In this document: one piece after another, positions 39,746-48,124 of the stretch | How positions within the stretch are numbered: the first letter of the stretch is position 1 | Layout: the number at the start of each line of letters is the position of its first letter | Assembly (NCBI RefSeq): GCF_004341515.1 | Contig: NZ_SLZF01000006.1 | Location: 186,001-250,000, forward strand | Source of the DNA: Allobosea sp. BK604 | GTDB lineage: Bacteria > Pseudomonadota > Alphaproteobacteria > Rhizobiales > Beijerinckiaceae | Direction of reading: 5' to 3' | Length of the DNA stretch: 64,000 bases | Position numbers and translations under genes: made by a program | Notes under the pieces: generated by a model | What the model was told of the DNA's origin: nothing | Seen by the model: the letters and a program-made list of their open reading frames with translations, nothing else | Database searches by the model: none

Positions 39746-40524
39746 CGGGCGGTCCCTCCCGGCCGGCCCGAGCGGCCGAGATAGGCCTCGATCACGCGCT
39801 GGTTCTCCTGGATCTCGGTGGGCTTGCCCTCGGCGATGACCCTGCCCTCGTCCATGACGACGATGCGGTCGCTGATCGTCATGATCATGTCCATGTCGTG
39901 CTCGATCACCAGCACGGTGATGCCGCGCTTGGCGCGCAGGTCGAGGATGTGCTGGAACAGCTCCTCCGCCAGCACCGGCGCGACGCCGGCCATGGGCTCG
40001 TCGAGCAGCATCATCTGCGGCTCGACCATCAGCGCGCGGCCGAGCTCGAGCAGCTTCTTCTGCCCGCCCGAGAGCGTGCCGGCATAGGCATCGGCAAGGC
40101 GCGAGAGGCGCAGCAGTTCGAGATATTCGCCGGCCTGCTTGCGGATTTCGGCCTCGCGCCGCCGCACCCGGCCCGGCGCCAGCCAGGCCATGGCGAGGTT
40201 CTCGCCCGGCTGGTCCTTGGCGGCGAGCATCATGTTCTCCATCAGCGTCATGCGGGTCAGCACGCGCGCCGTCTGGAAGGCGCGCACCAGCCCGGCTTGC
40301 GCCACGACATGGCCGGGCTCGCGCTCCAGCCGTCGGCCACGGAAGCTGATCGTGCCGGAATCGGCGCGCAGGAAGCCGGAGATGATGTTGAAGGCCGTGG
40401 TCTTGCCGGCGCCGTTGGGGCCGATCAGCCCGGTGATCGAGCCTTCCTCGACCGCGAATGTCGTGCCGGCCACGGCGGCGACGCCGCCGAAGGCCTTGGC
40501 GATGTTGTCGACGACCAGGAACAC
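39742..40524 (-). CDS. livG: branched-chain-type ABC transporter ATP-binding protein LivG
   Basis: A 260-aa ATPase: Walker A GPNGAGKTT, signature LSGGQKKLLELGRAL, Walker B MMLLDEPMAGVAP, switch His in VIEHDMDMIM, and the C-terminal tail YLGRSGRP typical of LivG. It starts one base after the livM stop and overlaps livF by 4 bases, so the four genes are a tight operon. Confidence 0.93.
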   Translation of the reverse strand: MFLVVDNIAKAFGGVAAVAGTTFAVEEGSITGLIGPNGAGKTTAFNIISGFLRADSGTISFRGRRLEREPGHVVAQAGLVRAFQTARVLTRMTLMENMMLAAKDQPGENLAMAWLAPGRVRRREAEIRKQAGEYLELLRLSRLADAYAGTLSGGQKKLLELGRALMVEPQMMLLDEPMAGVAPVLAEELFQHILDLRAKRGITVLVIEHDMDMIMTISDRIVVMDEGRVIAEGKPTEIQENQRVIEAYLGRSGRPGGTAR

Positions 40525-40525
40525 G

Positions 40526-41488
40526 TCACTTCTCCAGCAGCATTTCGCGCTTGTTGCCGAAGATCCCCTGCGGCCGCATGGCCACGAAGATCACCAGCAG
40601 CAGCCCGACCAGGAACAGCCGCAGGAAGGCGCGGGAGCCTGAATCGATCATGGTCAGCGGGTAGAAGTTGAGGAAGCGCGTGCCGGTATAGAGCAGGCTG
40701 AACAGGATGGCCCCGACGGGAATCGCCCAGATGCGGTTCAGGCCGCCGAGGATGAGGATGAGATAGGCGTAGAAGGTGATGGTCGGCTGATAGTCGTCCG
40801 GGCTGAAGACGCCGATCTGCAAGGCGAGCAGCAGGCCGGCGCCGGCGCCCAGGATGGCGCCCAGGACCAGCGCCTGCAGCTTGAAGAAGAAGACATTCTT
40901 GCCGCAGGCGGTGACCGCCGTCTCGTCCTCGCGGATCGCCTTCAGGACGCGGCCCCAGGGCGAGTGTTCGAGCTGCCAGAAGGCGAGGAGCAGGAAGGCG
41001 GTCAGCCCCCAGATGACGAGGAGCATCACCGTGTCGCGGGAGAGGCCGAGCCGCTCGCCGATATCGCTCATCAGCGTCTGCCAGCCGGTATTGTACATCG
41101 CGACATTGGCCGGGCCGAGCAAGCCCATCGAACCGAGCGAGCCGCCGGTGAACTCGGGAAAGTTCATCACCATGTAGCGGACGATCTCGCCGCCAGCGAC
41201 GGTCGCGATCGTCAGGTAGTCCGCGCGCAGCCTGAGCGTCGGGATGCCGAGCAGCAGCGCGAACAGCACCGCCGCGACGATGCTGGCCAGGAGCGCCCAG
41301 GGCAGCGGCCAGCCATAGCGCACGACGAGGATCGCCATCGCATAGGCGGCGATCGCCATGAAGGCGACATGGCCGAAATTCGGCAGGCCGGCCATCGAGA
41401 ACTGGACGTAGAGGCCGAGCGACAGGATGGCGTAGATGCCGGCCAGGGTCGCGACGAAGGTCCAGAAGGTCGGGTTGAAGAAATCCAT
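40526..41488 (-). CDS. livM: branched-chain-type ABC transporter permease LivM
   Basis: A 320-aa inner-membrane permease with about 9-10 helices. Family hallmarks are LSLGLYVQFSMAGLPNFGHVAF near the N-terminus and the cytoplasmic coupling loop WGRVLKAIREDETAVTACGKN (about residues 180-200). The C-terminal RPQGIFG motif is conserved. Its ATG overlaps the livH stop by one base (TGATG). Confidence 0.92.
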   Translation of the reverse strand: MDFFNPTFWTFVATLAGIYAILSLGLYVQFSMAGLPNFGHVAFMAIAAYAMAILVVRYGWPLPWALLASIVAAVLFALLLGIPTLRLRADYLTIATVAGGEIVRYMVMNFPEFTGGSLGSMGLLGPANVAMYNTGWQTLMSDIGERLGLSRDTVMLLVIWGLTAFLLLAFWQLEHSPWGRVLKAIREDETAVTACGKNVFFFKLQALVLGAILGAGAGLLLALQIGVFSPDDYQPTITFYAYLILILGGLNRIWAIPVGAILFSLLYTGTRFLNFYPLTMIDSGSRAFLRLFLVGLLLVIFVAMRPQGIFGNKREMLLEK

Positions 41489-42378
41489 CAGAAGGCCCTC
41501 GCTCGGCGGCCGAACAGGCCCTGGGGGCGGAAGAGCAGAAGCGCGATCAGCGTGACGAAGGCGAGGATCGGCTTGAAGCGCGCATCGAGCCCGCCGAAGA
41601 AGCCGCTCCAGGTCGAGAGCTCCATGGCGAGGCCGAGCACCATGCCGGCGATCAGCGCGCCATAGGCGCTGCCGATGCCGCCCAGCACCACCGTGGTGAA
41701 GATCAGGAACAGCACCTGATAGCCGAGATTGGGGTCGAAAGTGCCCTGCACCAGCGCGAACATCACGCCGCCCAGCCCCGCCAGGATGCCGGCCAGGAAC
41801 CAGACCCAGTTGCCGATCGCCTTGACGTCGATGCCGGAGACGGCGGCGAGGTCGCGGTTGTCGGCGACCGCGCGCATCGACTTGCCAAGCCTGGTGCGGG
41901 CGAGGAAGTAGGTCAGCGCCGGCGCGACGATCAGCGCGACGATGACGGAGAGCAATTGCCCGGGCGAGATGGTGAGCGGGCCGAGGCGGTAGACCACCAT
42001 CTGGTCGATCGGCAATTCACGCAGCTGCGGCCCGGCGAAGAGGAAGACGAGGTTGCGCAGCATCATGCCGAGCCCGACCGTGATCAGCGACATCGCCACC
42101 AGGCCGCGGCCGCGCAGCGGGCGCAGGACGAGAAGATGGATGCCGATCGCGATCAGCCCCGTCGCCAGCATCGCCAGGATGACGGAGACGGCGAGATTGA
42201 CGCCGAACACCACCGAGAAGGCATAGGCCGCGAAGGCCGCAAGGGTCAGATACTCGCCATGGGCGAAATTGGCGATGCGCTGGATGCCGAAGACCAGCGT
42301 CGCTCCGACACCGGTGAGCGCGAGAATGGTGCCCGTGATCAGCCCATCGACAATGAGCTGGGCCAGTTGCTGCCACAT
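41488..42378 (-). CDS. livH: branched-chain-type ABC transporter permease LivH
   Basis: A 296-aa inner-membrane permease. LivH features: LTGVGATLVFGIQRIANFAHGEYLTLAAF at the N-terminus, the coupling loop RTRLGKSMRAVADNRDLAAVSGID, and RPQGLFGRR at the end. It is separated from livK by 121 bases that hold a terminator-like hairpin at 42463-42490, so the binding protein is likely made in excess over the membrane parts. Confidence 0.92.
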   Translation of the reverse strand: MWQQLAQLIVDGLITGTILALTGVGATLVFGIQRIANFAHGEYLTLAAFAAYAFSVVFGVNLAVSVILAMLATGLIAIGIHLLVLRPLRGRGLVAMSLITVGLGMMLRNLVFLFAGPQLRELPIDQMVVYRLGPLTISPGQLLSVIVALIVAPALTYFLARTRLGKSMRAVADNRDLAAVSGIDVKAIGNWVWFLAGILAGLGGVMFALVQGTFDPNLGYQVLFLIFTTVVLGGIGSAYGALIAGMVLGLAMELSTWSGFFGGLDARFKPILAFVTLIALLLFRPQGLFGRRARAF

Positions 42379-42462
42379 CGAAGAAAAAGTTCCGGATCGG
42401 TCGGCGGCCGTGCTGCGACGGCGCGCATGAAAAGACGGCGCATGAAAACGGGGTGAATGAAA

Positions 42463-42490
42463 ACGGGGCCTGCCGGCGATACGGCAGGCC
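42463..42490 (-). terminator. attenuator-type hairpin between livK and livH
   Basis: GGGGCCTGCCG (42463-42473) pairs perfectly with CGGCAGGCCCC (42480-42490). On the minus strand the hairpin follows the livK stop by about 9 bases and is itself followed by GTTTTC repeats. Partial termination here would lower livHMGF relative to livK. Confidence 0.75.
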
Positions 42491-42499
42491 CCGGCGAAA

Positions 42500-43759
42500 T
42501 CACTGCTTCAGCGGGACGGTCGCGATGACCTTGCTGCTGCCGTTCTCCTGCACCTGCCAGACATCATAGGCGCTGGCGCCGGCGCGGCCGCCGGGCGTGT
42601 AGGAGATCGGGCCGGTCGCGCCGTTGAAATGGATCTTGCGGCCGGCCATCACCGCCTTGATCGCGTCCTCGAGTTGCTCGAACGTGTAGTTCTCGCCGGG
42701 ATCATTGGTTATGTTCACGACCTGGCCCGCGATCTTGGTCGGATCGGACGAGCCGGCCTGCAGCGCCGAGAGGAAGGCGACGAAGACGCTGTCGAAGGCT
42801 TCCGAGGTGAAGGAGGCGAAGGCGACGCCGGGACGGGCGTTCTTCTCATAGAGCGCCTTGAAGGCCGGGAAGGAGGCGCCGGAGGAGGCATTGGCCTGGA
42901 CGGCGCGCATGCCCGGATAGTTGCGCGTGCCCTTGCTCTGGCAGTCGTTGAGCGTGTCGGAGCCGAAGGTCTTCGACGCCTCCCACTGGCCGGTGCGGGC
43001 GAGCGGCAGGGCGAGCTTGGCGAAGGTCTGGCAGAAATCGATCATCAGCCAGCCGTCGGGCGAGCCGGCGACGATCTCGCGCGCCTCGCTGTCGAGCAGC
43101 GGCTGCTGCGGATTATAGGTGACGGTCTTCAGGATGGTGCCGCCCTGGGCGGTCCAGGCGTCCTTGAACACGGCCGAGAGATTGGTGCCATAGGCGTCGT
43201 TGCGCGCCGCGATCGTCATCTTGGCGTTCTTGCCGAAGGTCTCGCCGGCGATCTGGGCGAGGATCTTGCCCTGGATGTCGTCGGCGGCGATGGCCTGCCA
43301 GAGATAGCTCGGCTGGGTGGTGTTGAGCTTGGTCAGGGCCGGGCTGGTGCCGCCGGTGAAGACGACGACCTTGTTCGGGATGGTGACCGCCGAAGCCATG
43401 GCGCTCGTCACCGAGCTGAACGTGTCGCCGATGATGACGTTGACCTTGTCGACCTGGACCAGCTTCTGCGCGACTTCGACGCCGGCCTGCGGGCTGCCCT
43501 GGCTGTCCTGCGAATCCGCCAGGACGACCTGGATATCCGGCAGGTTCATCTTCTTCAGCGTCTCGGCCGTGTGGTTGATGGCGAGACGGGCGGCTTCGTT
43601 CCAGGCCTGCCCGGCAGCCGAGGAATCGCCCGTCAGGCCGGAAACGATGCCGTATTTCAGCGTGAACTTCGGCGTCTGGGCCATTGCCGGATTATTGGCA
43701 ATAATCCCGGTTGCGATCAGCGCGGTCAGGCCGACCGCGGATAGAAGCAGCTTGCGCAT
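42500..43759 (-). CDS. livK: ABC transporter substrate-binding protein, LivK type
   Basis: A 419-aa periplasmic binding protein of the type I fold. The signal peptide MRKLLLSAVGLTALIATGII ends near PAMAQ (about residue 27). The mature part starts FTLKYGIVSGLTGDSSAAGQ and has DSQDSQGSPQAGVEVAQKLV followed by VNVIIGDTFSSVTSAMA, the usual ligand-cleft region of branched-chain/amide/urea-type binding proteins. The usual amino-acid anchoring motifs are not obvious, so the ligand may be another small molecule. The start (ATG complementary to 43757-43759) follows GGGAGAG. Transcribed from a promoter with a GntR-like site in its spacer. Confidence 0.88.
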   Translation of the reverse strand: MRKLLLSAVGLTALIATGIIANNPAMAQTPKFTLKYGIVSGLTGDSSAAGQAWNEAARLAINHTAETLKKMNLPDIQVVLADSQDSQGSPQAGVEVAQKLVQVDKVNVIIGDTFSSVTSAMASAVTIPNKVVVFTGGTSPALTKLNTTQPSYLWQAIAADDIQGKILAQIAGETFGKNAKMTIAARNDAYGTNLSAVFKDAWTAQGGTILKTVTYNPQQPLLDSEAREIVAGSPDGWLMIDFCQTFAKLALPLARTGQWEASKTFGSDTLNDCQSKGTRNYPGMRAVQANASSGASFPAFKALYEKNARPGVAFASFTSEAFDSVFVAFLSALQAGSSDPTKIAGQVVNITNDPGENYTFEQLEDAIKAVMAGRKIHFNGATGPISYTPGGRAGASAYDVWQVQENGSSKVIATVPLKQ

Positions 43760-43853
43760 GATACTCTCCCGCTCTGTGATATTTATCCCATTCGCGGTTA
43801 TTTCCGCCGTTTCCCGGCATTTCATGCCGCCAGCAGATCCGCCCTTGAACAAA

Positions 43854-43882
43854 ATAAGATTGTATATAATCCGCCCTGTCAA
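43854..43882 (-). promoter_or_regulatory. livK promoter with GntR-like operator inside
   Basis: On the minus strand a consensus -35 TTGACA (43882-43877) is followed after 17 bp by TCTTAT (43859-43854), a fair -10. The near-palindrome GATTGTATATAATC (43858-43871, six of seven pairs) fills the spacer, so a bound protein would exclude RNA polymerase. The TTGTNTANAA-like symmetry resembles sites of FCD-type GntR regulators, one of which is encoded directly upstream. Confidence 0.65.
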
Positions 43883-43926
43883 CTGATATATTTGGACGCA
43901 GTTCGCGCGGCAGCGGCCAGCCGTCC

Positions 43927-44613
43927 TCAGGCCGCGCTGCCATGGAGCGGCGGCAGGCCTGCCGCGACGCGCCGGTGGTAGTCATCCTTGCTGGTCTTCA
44001 GGTGATCGACGCAGAGCTGAGCCAGCGACCAGCTGTCGGTGCCCTGCAGAAGCTCGATCATGATGCGGTGCTGGCTGCGCGACACCCGCAATCCGGCAGG
44101 ATCGGCCAGGTTCTTCGCCCGCATCGGCAAGGTCAGGCCCATATATTCGCGCAAGGTCCGCACCAGATAGGGATTGCCGCAGGCCGCGAACATCTCGAGA
44201 TGGAAGACGTCATTGGCCTCGTGGATGCCGCGCAGGTTGCCGGTTTCGGCATGGCGGTCATATTCCGCCTGGATGGCCTCCAGCCGCTCGATCAGGGCGG
44301 CCGGCGCCGGCAGCGGGATCAGCAGCGCCGCCTGCCGGGTCAGCATCTCGCGGACGGCATAGATCTGCACGACCTCCTCGGCCGTATAGGAACAGACTGT
44401 CGCGCCGACATTCTTCTCGCGGCTGAGCACGCCGCTGCGCTCGAGCTGGACGAGCGCCTGCCGGATGAAATGCCGGCTGGCGCCGTAGCGCGCCATCAGC
44501 GCGTCCTCGACCAGGCGCGCGCCCGGCGCGACGCGGCCGAAGATGATGTCCTCCTCGAGCAGGCTGACGACCCTGGCAAGCTCCTCCGTTCGCGACAGCG
44601 TTGCGTCGGTCAT
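43927..44613 (-). CDS. GntR family regulator with FCD effector domain
   Basis: A 228-aa regulator. The N-terminal winged helix has GRVAPGARLVEDALMARYGA followed by SRHFIRQALVQLERSGVL (about residues 26-65). The C-terminal all-helical FCD domain keeps probable metal ligands in ANDVFHLEMF and SQHRIMIE. It lies 167 bases upstream of livK on the same strand and is divergent from the IlvD/Edd dehydratase, with candidate sites in both control regions. It most likely represses the transporter and the dehydratase until an organic or sugar acid binds (inference). Confidence 0.9.
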   Translation of the reverse strand: MTDATLSRTEELARVVSLLEEDIIFGRVAPGARLVEDALMARYGASRHFIRQALVQLERSGVLSREKNVGATVCSYTAEEVVQIYAVREMLTRQAALLIPLPAPAALIERLEAIQAEYDRHAETGNLRGIHEANDVFHLEMFAACGNPYLVRTLREYMGLTLPMRAKNLADPAGLRVSRSQHRIMIELLQGTDSWSLAQLCVDHLKTSKDDYHRRVAAGLPPLHGSAA

Positions 44614-44709
44614 GTCGTTCCCTCAGACCCGTTCGAGGTGGACTCAAGCACCGCGCCATCCCCGCGCAAACGCGGAGCCCGCCGGGCATGCCCTGTCCGG
44701 AGGCGGCGC

Positions 44710-44772
44710 ATTGTCAATAATCTGCCGATATAGCGCCGACATGGCGCAATTGTCAGCATCATTATTGACAAT
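44710..44772. promoter_or_regulatory. inverted ATTGTCAATAAT sites between GntR and dehydratase genes
   Basis: ATTGTCAATAAT (44710-44721) recurs exactly as its reverse complement ATTATTGACAAT (44761-44772). A third half-site ATTGTCA (44749-44755) faces the latter (TGACAAT at 44766-44772), making a local palindrome with a 10-bp gap. Each 12-mer contains TTGACA pointing toward one of the divergent genes, so operator and -35 boxes appear to coincide. Confidence 0.65.
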
Positions 44773-44829
44773 CCCGCCTTCCTGGGATTGTTCGAGACTT
44801 TCCGTGCGCGACCGGACGAAGGACGAGCG

Positions 44830-46539
44830 ATGGCCAGGGGCTTGCGAAAAGGGCTGACCAATTACGGCGACGAGGGCTTCGCGCTGTTCCTGCGCAAGGC
44901 CTTCATCAAGGCCATGGGCTATTCCGACGATGCGCTGGAGCGGCCGATCGTCGGCATCACCAACACCTATAGCGACTACAATCCCTGCCACGGCAACGCG
45001 CCGCAGCTGATCGAGGCGGTGAAGCGCGGCGTGATGCTCGCGGGCGCCATGCCGATGGTCTTCCCGACAATCTCGATCCACGAGAGCTTCGCCCATCCGA
45101 CCTCGATGTTCCTGCGCAACCTGATGGCGATGGACACCGAGGAGATGATCCGGGCGCAGCCGATGGATGCGGTCGTCGTTATCGGCGGCTGCGACAAGAC
45201 CCTGCCGGCGCAGATCATGGCGGCGGCGAGCGTCGACCTGCCGACCGTGGTCGTGCCGGTCGGGCCGATGGTGGTCGGCCATCATCGCGGCGAGGTGCTC
45301 GGCGCCTGCACCGATTGCCGCCGGCTCTGGAGCGCCCATCGCGCCGGCGAGATCGACGAGGCCGAGATCGACGTGGTCAATGGCCGGCTCGCTCCCTCGG
45401 TCGGCACCTGCATGGTGATGGGCACGGCCAGCACGATGGCCTGCATCAGCGAGGTGATGGGCCTGTCCCTGCCGATGAGCGCGACCATTCCCGCTCCCCA
45501 TGCCGAGCGCATCCGGCTGGCGGAGGCGAGCGGCCAGGTCGCGGCAAAGCTCGCCGTCGAAGGCGGCCCGCGCCCGAGCGAGCTGCTCACCCCTTCCGCC
45601 TTCCGCAACGCCGCCGTGGTGATGCAGGCGATCGGCGGCTCGACCAATGGCGTCATCCATCTCTCGGCCATCGCCAACCGCACGCCGCACGCGTTCTCGC
45701 TCGACGAGCTCGACGAGATCGGCCGCAAGGTGCCAGTGCTGGTCGACCTGAAGCCCTCGGGCGCGCACTACATGGAACATTTTCACCATGCCGGTGGCCT
45801 GCCGGCGCTGCTCGCCCAGCTCGGCGAGTTGATCGATCTCGATGCCCGCACCATCGGCGGCGGCACCTTGCGCGACATCGTCGCGACGGCGGAAGTGGTT
45901 CCGGGCCAGGACGTCATCCGTCCGCGCACGGCGCCGATCAAGCCGCAGGGCTCGATGGCGGTGCTCTACGGCAACCTCGCCCCGGGCGGCGCCGTCATCA
46001 AGCAGGCGGCGGCGAGCGAGCGCCTGCTGCAGCATACCGGCCGGGCCGTGGTCTTCGAGTCGGTCGAGGACATGGCGGCGCGGATCGACGACCCCGATCT
46101 CGACGTCACCGCCGAGGACGTACTCGTCCTGCGCAATACCGGGCCGAAGGGCGCGCCCGGCATGCCGGAAGCCGGCTACCTGCCGATCCCCAAGAAACTC
46201 GGCCGCACCGGCGTCAAGGACATGGTCCGGATCTCCGACGCCCGCATGAGCGGCACCGCCTTCGGCACGATCGTCCTGCACATGACGCCGGAATCGGCCG
46301 TCGGCGGCCCGCTCGCGCTGGTCGAGAGCGGCGACATGATCCGGCTCGACCTCGCCGGCCGGCGCATCGACCTGCTGATCGACGAGGCGACCTTCGCCCG
46401 GCGCAAGGCGGCGCGAGCGGGCGAGGCGCCTGCCCCCCTGCCGGAGCGCGGCTATGCGAAGCTGTTCCAGCAGAGCGTACTCCAGGCCGATGAGGGCTGT
46501 GATTTCGATTTCATGACGGCGCCGCGACGGAAGCCCTGA
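44830..46539 (+). CDS. IlvD/Edd family dehydratase, probable sugar-acid dehydratase
   Basis: A 569-aa iron-sulfur dehydratase converting a 2,3-dihydroxy acid to a 2-keto acid. The three cluster cysteines of the [2Fe-2S] type are seen: Cys53 in SDYNPCHGNAP, Cys121 in GGCDKTLPAQIM and Cys194 in GTCMVMGTASTMA. Length and the HGNAP/GHHRGEVLGACTDC segments favour the pentonate/hexonate branch (arabonate, xylonate, fuconate dehydratases) over biosynthetic IlvD, and the setting beside a transporter and GntR regulator is catabolic. The ATG at 44830 follows AAGGACGAG. The exact substrate cannot be read. Confidence 0.85.
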   Translation: MARGLRKGLTNYGDEGFALFLRKAFIKAMGYSDDALERPIVGITNTYSDYNPCHGNAPQLIEAVKRGVMLAGAMPMVFPTISIHESFAHPTSMFLRNLMAMDTEEMIRAQPMDAVVVIGGCDKTLPAQIMAAASVDLPTVVVPVGPMVVGHHRGEVLGACTDCRRLWSAHRAGEIDEAEIDVVNGRLAPSVGTCMVMGTASTMACISEVMGLSLPMSATIPAPHAERIRLAEASGQVAAKLAVEGGPRPSELLTPSAFRNAAVVMQAIGGSTNGVIHLSAIANRTPHAFSLDELDEIGRKVPVLVDLKPSGAHYMEHFHHAGGLPALLAQLGELIDLDARTIGGGTLRDIVATAEVVPGQDVIRPRTAPIKPQGSMAVLYGNLAPGGAVIKQAAASERLLQHTGRAVVFESVEDMAARIDDPDLDVTAEDVLVLRNTGPKGAPGMPEAGYLPIPKKLGRTGVKDMVRISDARMSGTAFGTIVLHMTPESAVGGPLALVESGDMIRLDLAGRRIDLLIDEATFARRKAARAGEAPAPLPERGYAKLFQQSVLQADEGCDFDFMTAPRRKP

Positions 46540-46737
46540 GCCCTTGCTCTGGATCGGAGCGCGTCCGCTTCAGAGCGTGCTGGCCAGTTCGCAGGCATCT
46601 GGCTCGCCAATGAGCACGTTGCCGAAATCAGAACGTCCGGGGCTAAAATCGATGCTTTCCCGCTCCACTGCGGGGGAGCTACGCTTTCGACATGAAGCGC
46701 CGCCTGCCGGGCGCGCCCTATCTGCCGAGAGCCGGGC

Positions 46738-48108
46738 ATGCGAGCCGATCTGATCATTCGCAACGGTCATGTTGTCAGCATGGACGGAGATTTCTCGGTC
46801 CATGTCGGCGGCGCGGTCGCGGTTTCCGGCGATCGGATCGTCGCTGCCGGGCCGGCCTCGGTCGTCGAAGGCGTCACGGCCACGCAGGAGATCGACGCCG
46901 AGGGCGGGCTCGTCATCCCCGGGCTGATCAACAGCCATTGCCATTTCGCGATGACGCCGTTCCGCGGCCTCGGCGAGGGCCTGCCCAACCGGCTCGAGCG
47001 CTTCATGTGGCCGCTGGAGCGCGACATGGTCGATGGCGATCTGGTCGAGGCCGGCGCAGTCCTGGGCGCGATCGAGATGGTCGTCGCCGGCACGACCTGC
47101 GTCGTCGACAGCTACACCTATCCCGAGCGGCGCGCGCTGGCCGCCGACAAGGTCGGCCTGCGCGCCCTGATCGGCCAGACGATCATGAACCAGCGCACGC
47201 CGGATTCTCCCGACTGGCGCGCCGGGCTCCGCCGCGCCGAGGGCTGGCTCGGCGACTGGGCCGGCCATCGCCTGGTCACGCCGATCCTCTCGCCGCATTC
47301 GCCCTATGCGCTGGATGACGAGGCGCTGGCCGGGATCGTGGCGCTGAGCGATCGCAGCGGCTGCAGCATCACCATGCATGTCTCCGAATTCGAGTGGGAG
47401 GCGCAGCGCCTGCGCGAGAGGCGCGGCCTGACGCCGGTCGCCCATCTCGATGCGCTCGGCTTCTCCAACCGCGTGTTCATCGCCGCGCATTGCATCTTCG
47501 TCGATGACGACGACATCGCGATCATGGCCAGGGGCGGCATGAGCGTCGCCCATAACATGGTCGCCAATATCAAGGCCGGGAAAGGCGTGGCGCCGGCCGG
47601 AAAGCTGCGCCGCGCCGGCATCGCGGTCGGCCTGGGCACGGACGGGCCGATGAGCGGCAACGGCATCGATACGCTCGGCCAGCTCGGCTATGTCGCCAAG
47701 GTCGCCAACCTGATGGCGCTCGACAACGCGGCCATGCCGCCGCGCGACGTGGTGGAGATGGCGACGATCGGCGCCGCGCGGGCGATCGGCATGGCCGATG
47801 TGCTCGGCTCGCTCGAAGCCGGCAAGAAGGCCGATATCGCGATCATCCGGACCGACCAGCCGCATATGCAGCCGCTCTACGACGTCTACACCTCGCTGGT
47901 CTTCAGCGCGACGACGCGCGATGTCCGCGCCACGATCGTCGACGGGCGCCTCGTCGCCCGTGACGGCGTCCCGCTCCATGCCGACATGCCCGCCGCGATC
48001 GCCGGGGTGCGCGCGGCCGGCGCGCGGCTGGCGGCCCATGTCGGGCTGCCGCCACTGGAAATGAGCGGCGGCCACGCCATCCCCCCTGCACGCCCCTTCC
48101 TGTCCTGA
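46738..48108 (+). CDS. amidohydrolase, cytosine/guanine/TRZ-ATZ deaminase type
   Basis: A 456-aa metal-dependent hydrolase of the SsnA/TrzN/SAH-deaminase group, which removes amino or chloro groups from heterocyclic rings. Metal ligands are visible: His67 and His69 in NSHCHFAMT, His214 in MHVSEFEWE, His251 in AAHCIFVDDD and Asp302 in GTDGPMSGNG. The N- and C-terminal beta-sandwich is present (LIIRNGHVVSMDG and GKKADIAIIRTDQP). First gene of the plus-strand cluster; the next gene starts 16 bases after its stop. The substrate is probably an aminated N-heterocycle, by family and context. Confidence 0.87.
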   Translation: MRADLIIRNGHVVSMDGDFSVHVGGAVAVSGDRIVAAGPASVVEGVTATQEIDAEGGLVIPGLINSHCHFAMTPFRGLGEGLPNRLERFMWPLERDMVDGDLVEAGAVLGAIEMVVAGTTCVVDSYTYPERRALAADKVGLRALIGQTIMNQRTPDSPDWRAGLRRAEGWLGDWAGHRLVTPILSPHSPYALDDEALAGIVALSDRSGCSITMHVSEFEWEAQRLRERRGLTPVAHLDALGFSNRVFIAAHCIFVDDDDIAIMARGGMSVAHNMVANIKAGKGVAPAGKLRRAGIAVGLGTDGPMSGNGIDTLGQLGYVAKVANLMALDNAAMPPRDVVEMATIGAARAIGMADVLGSLEAGKKADIAIIRTDQPHMQPLYDVYTSLVFSATTRDVRATIVDGRLVARDGVPLHADMPAAIAGVRAAGARLAAHVGLPPLEMSGGHAIPPARPFLS

Positions 48109-48124
48109 GCCACGGAGCAACCCT

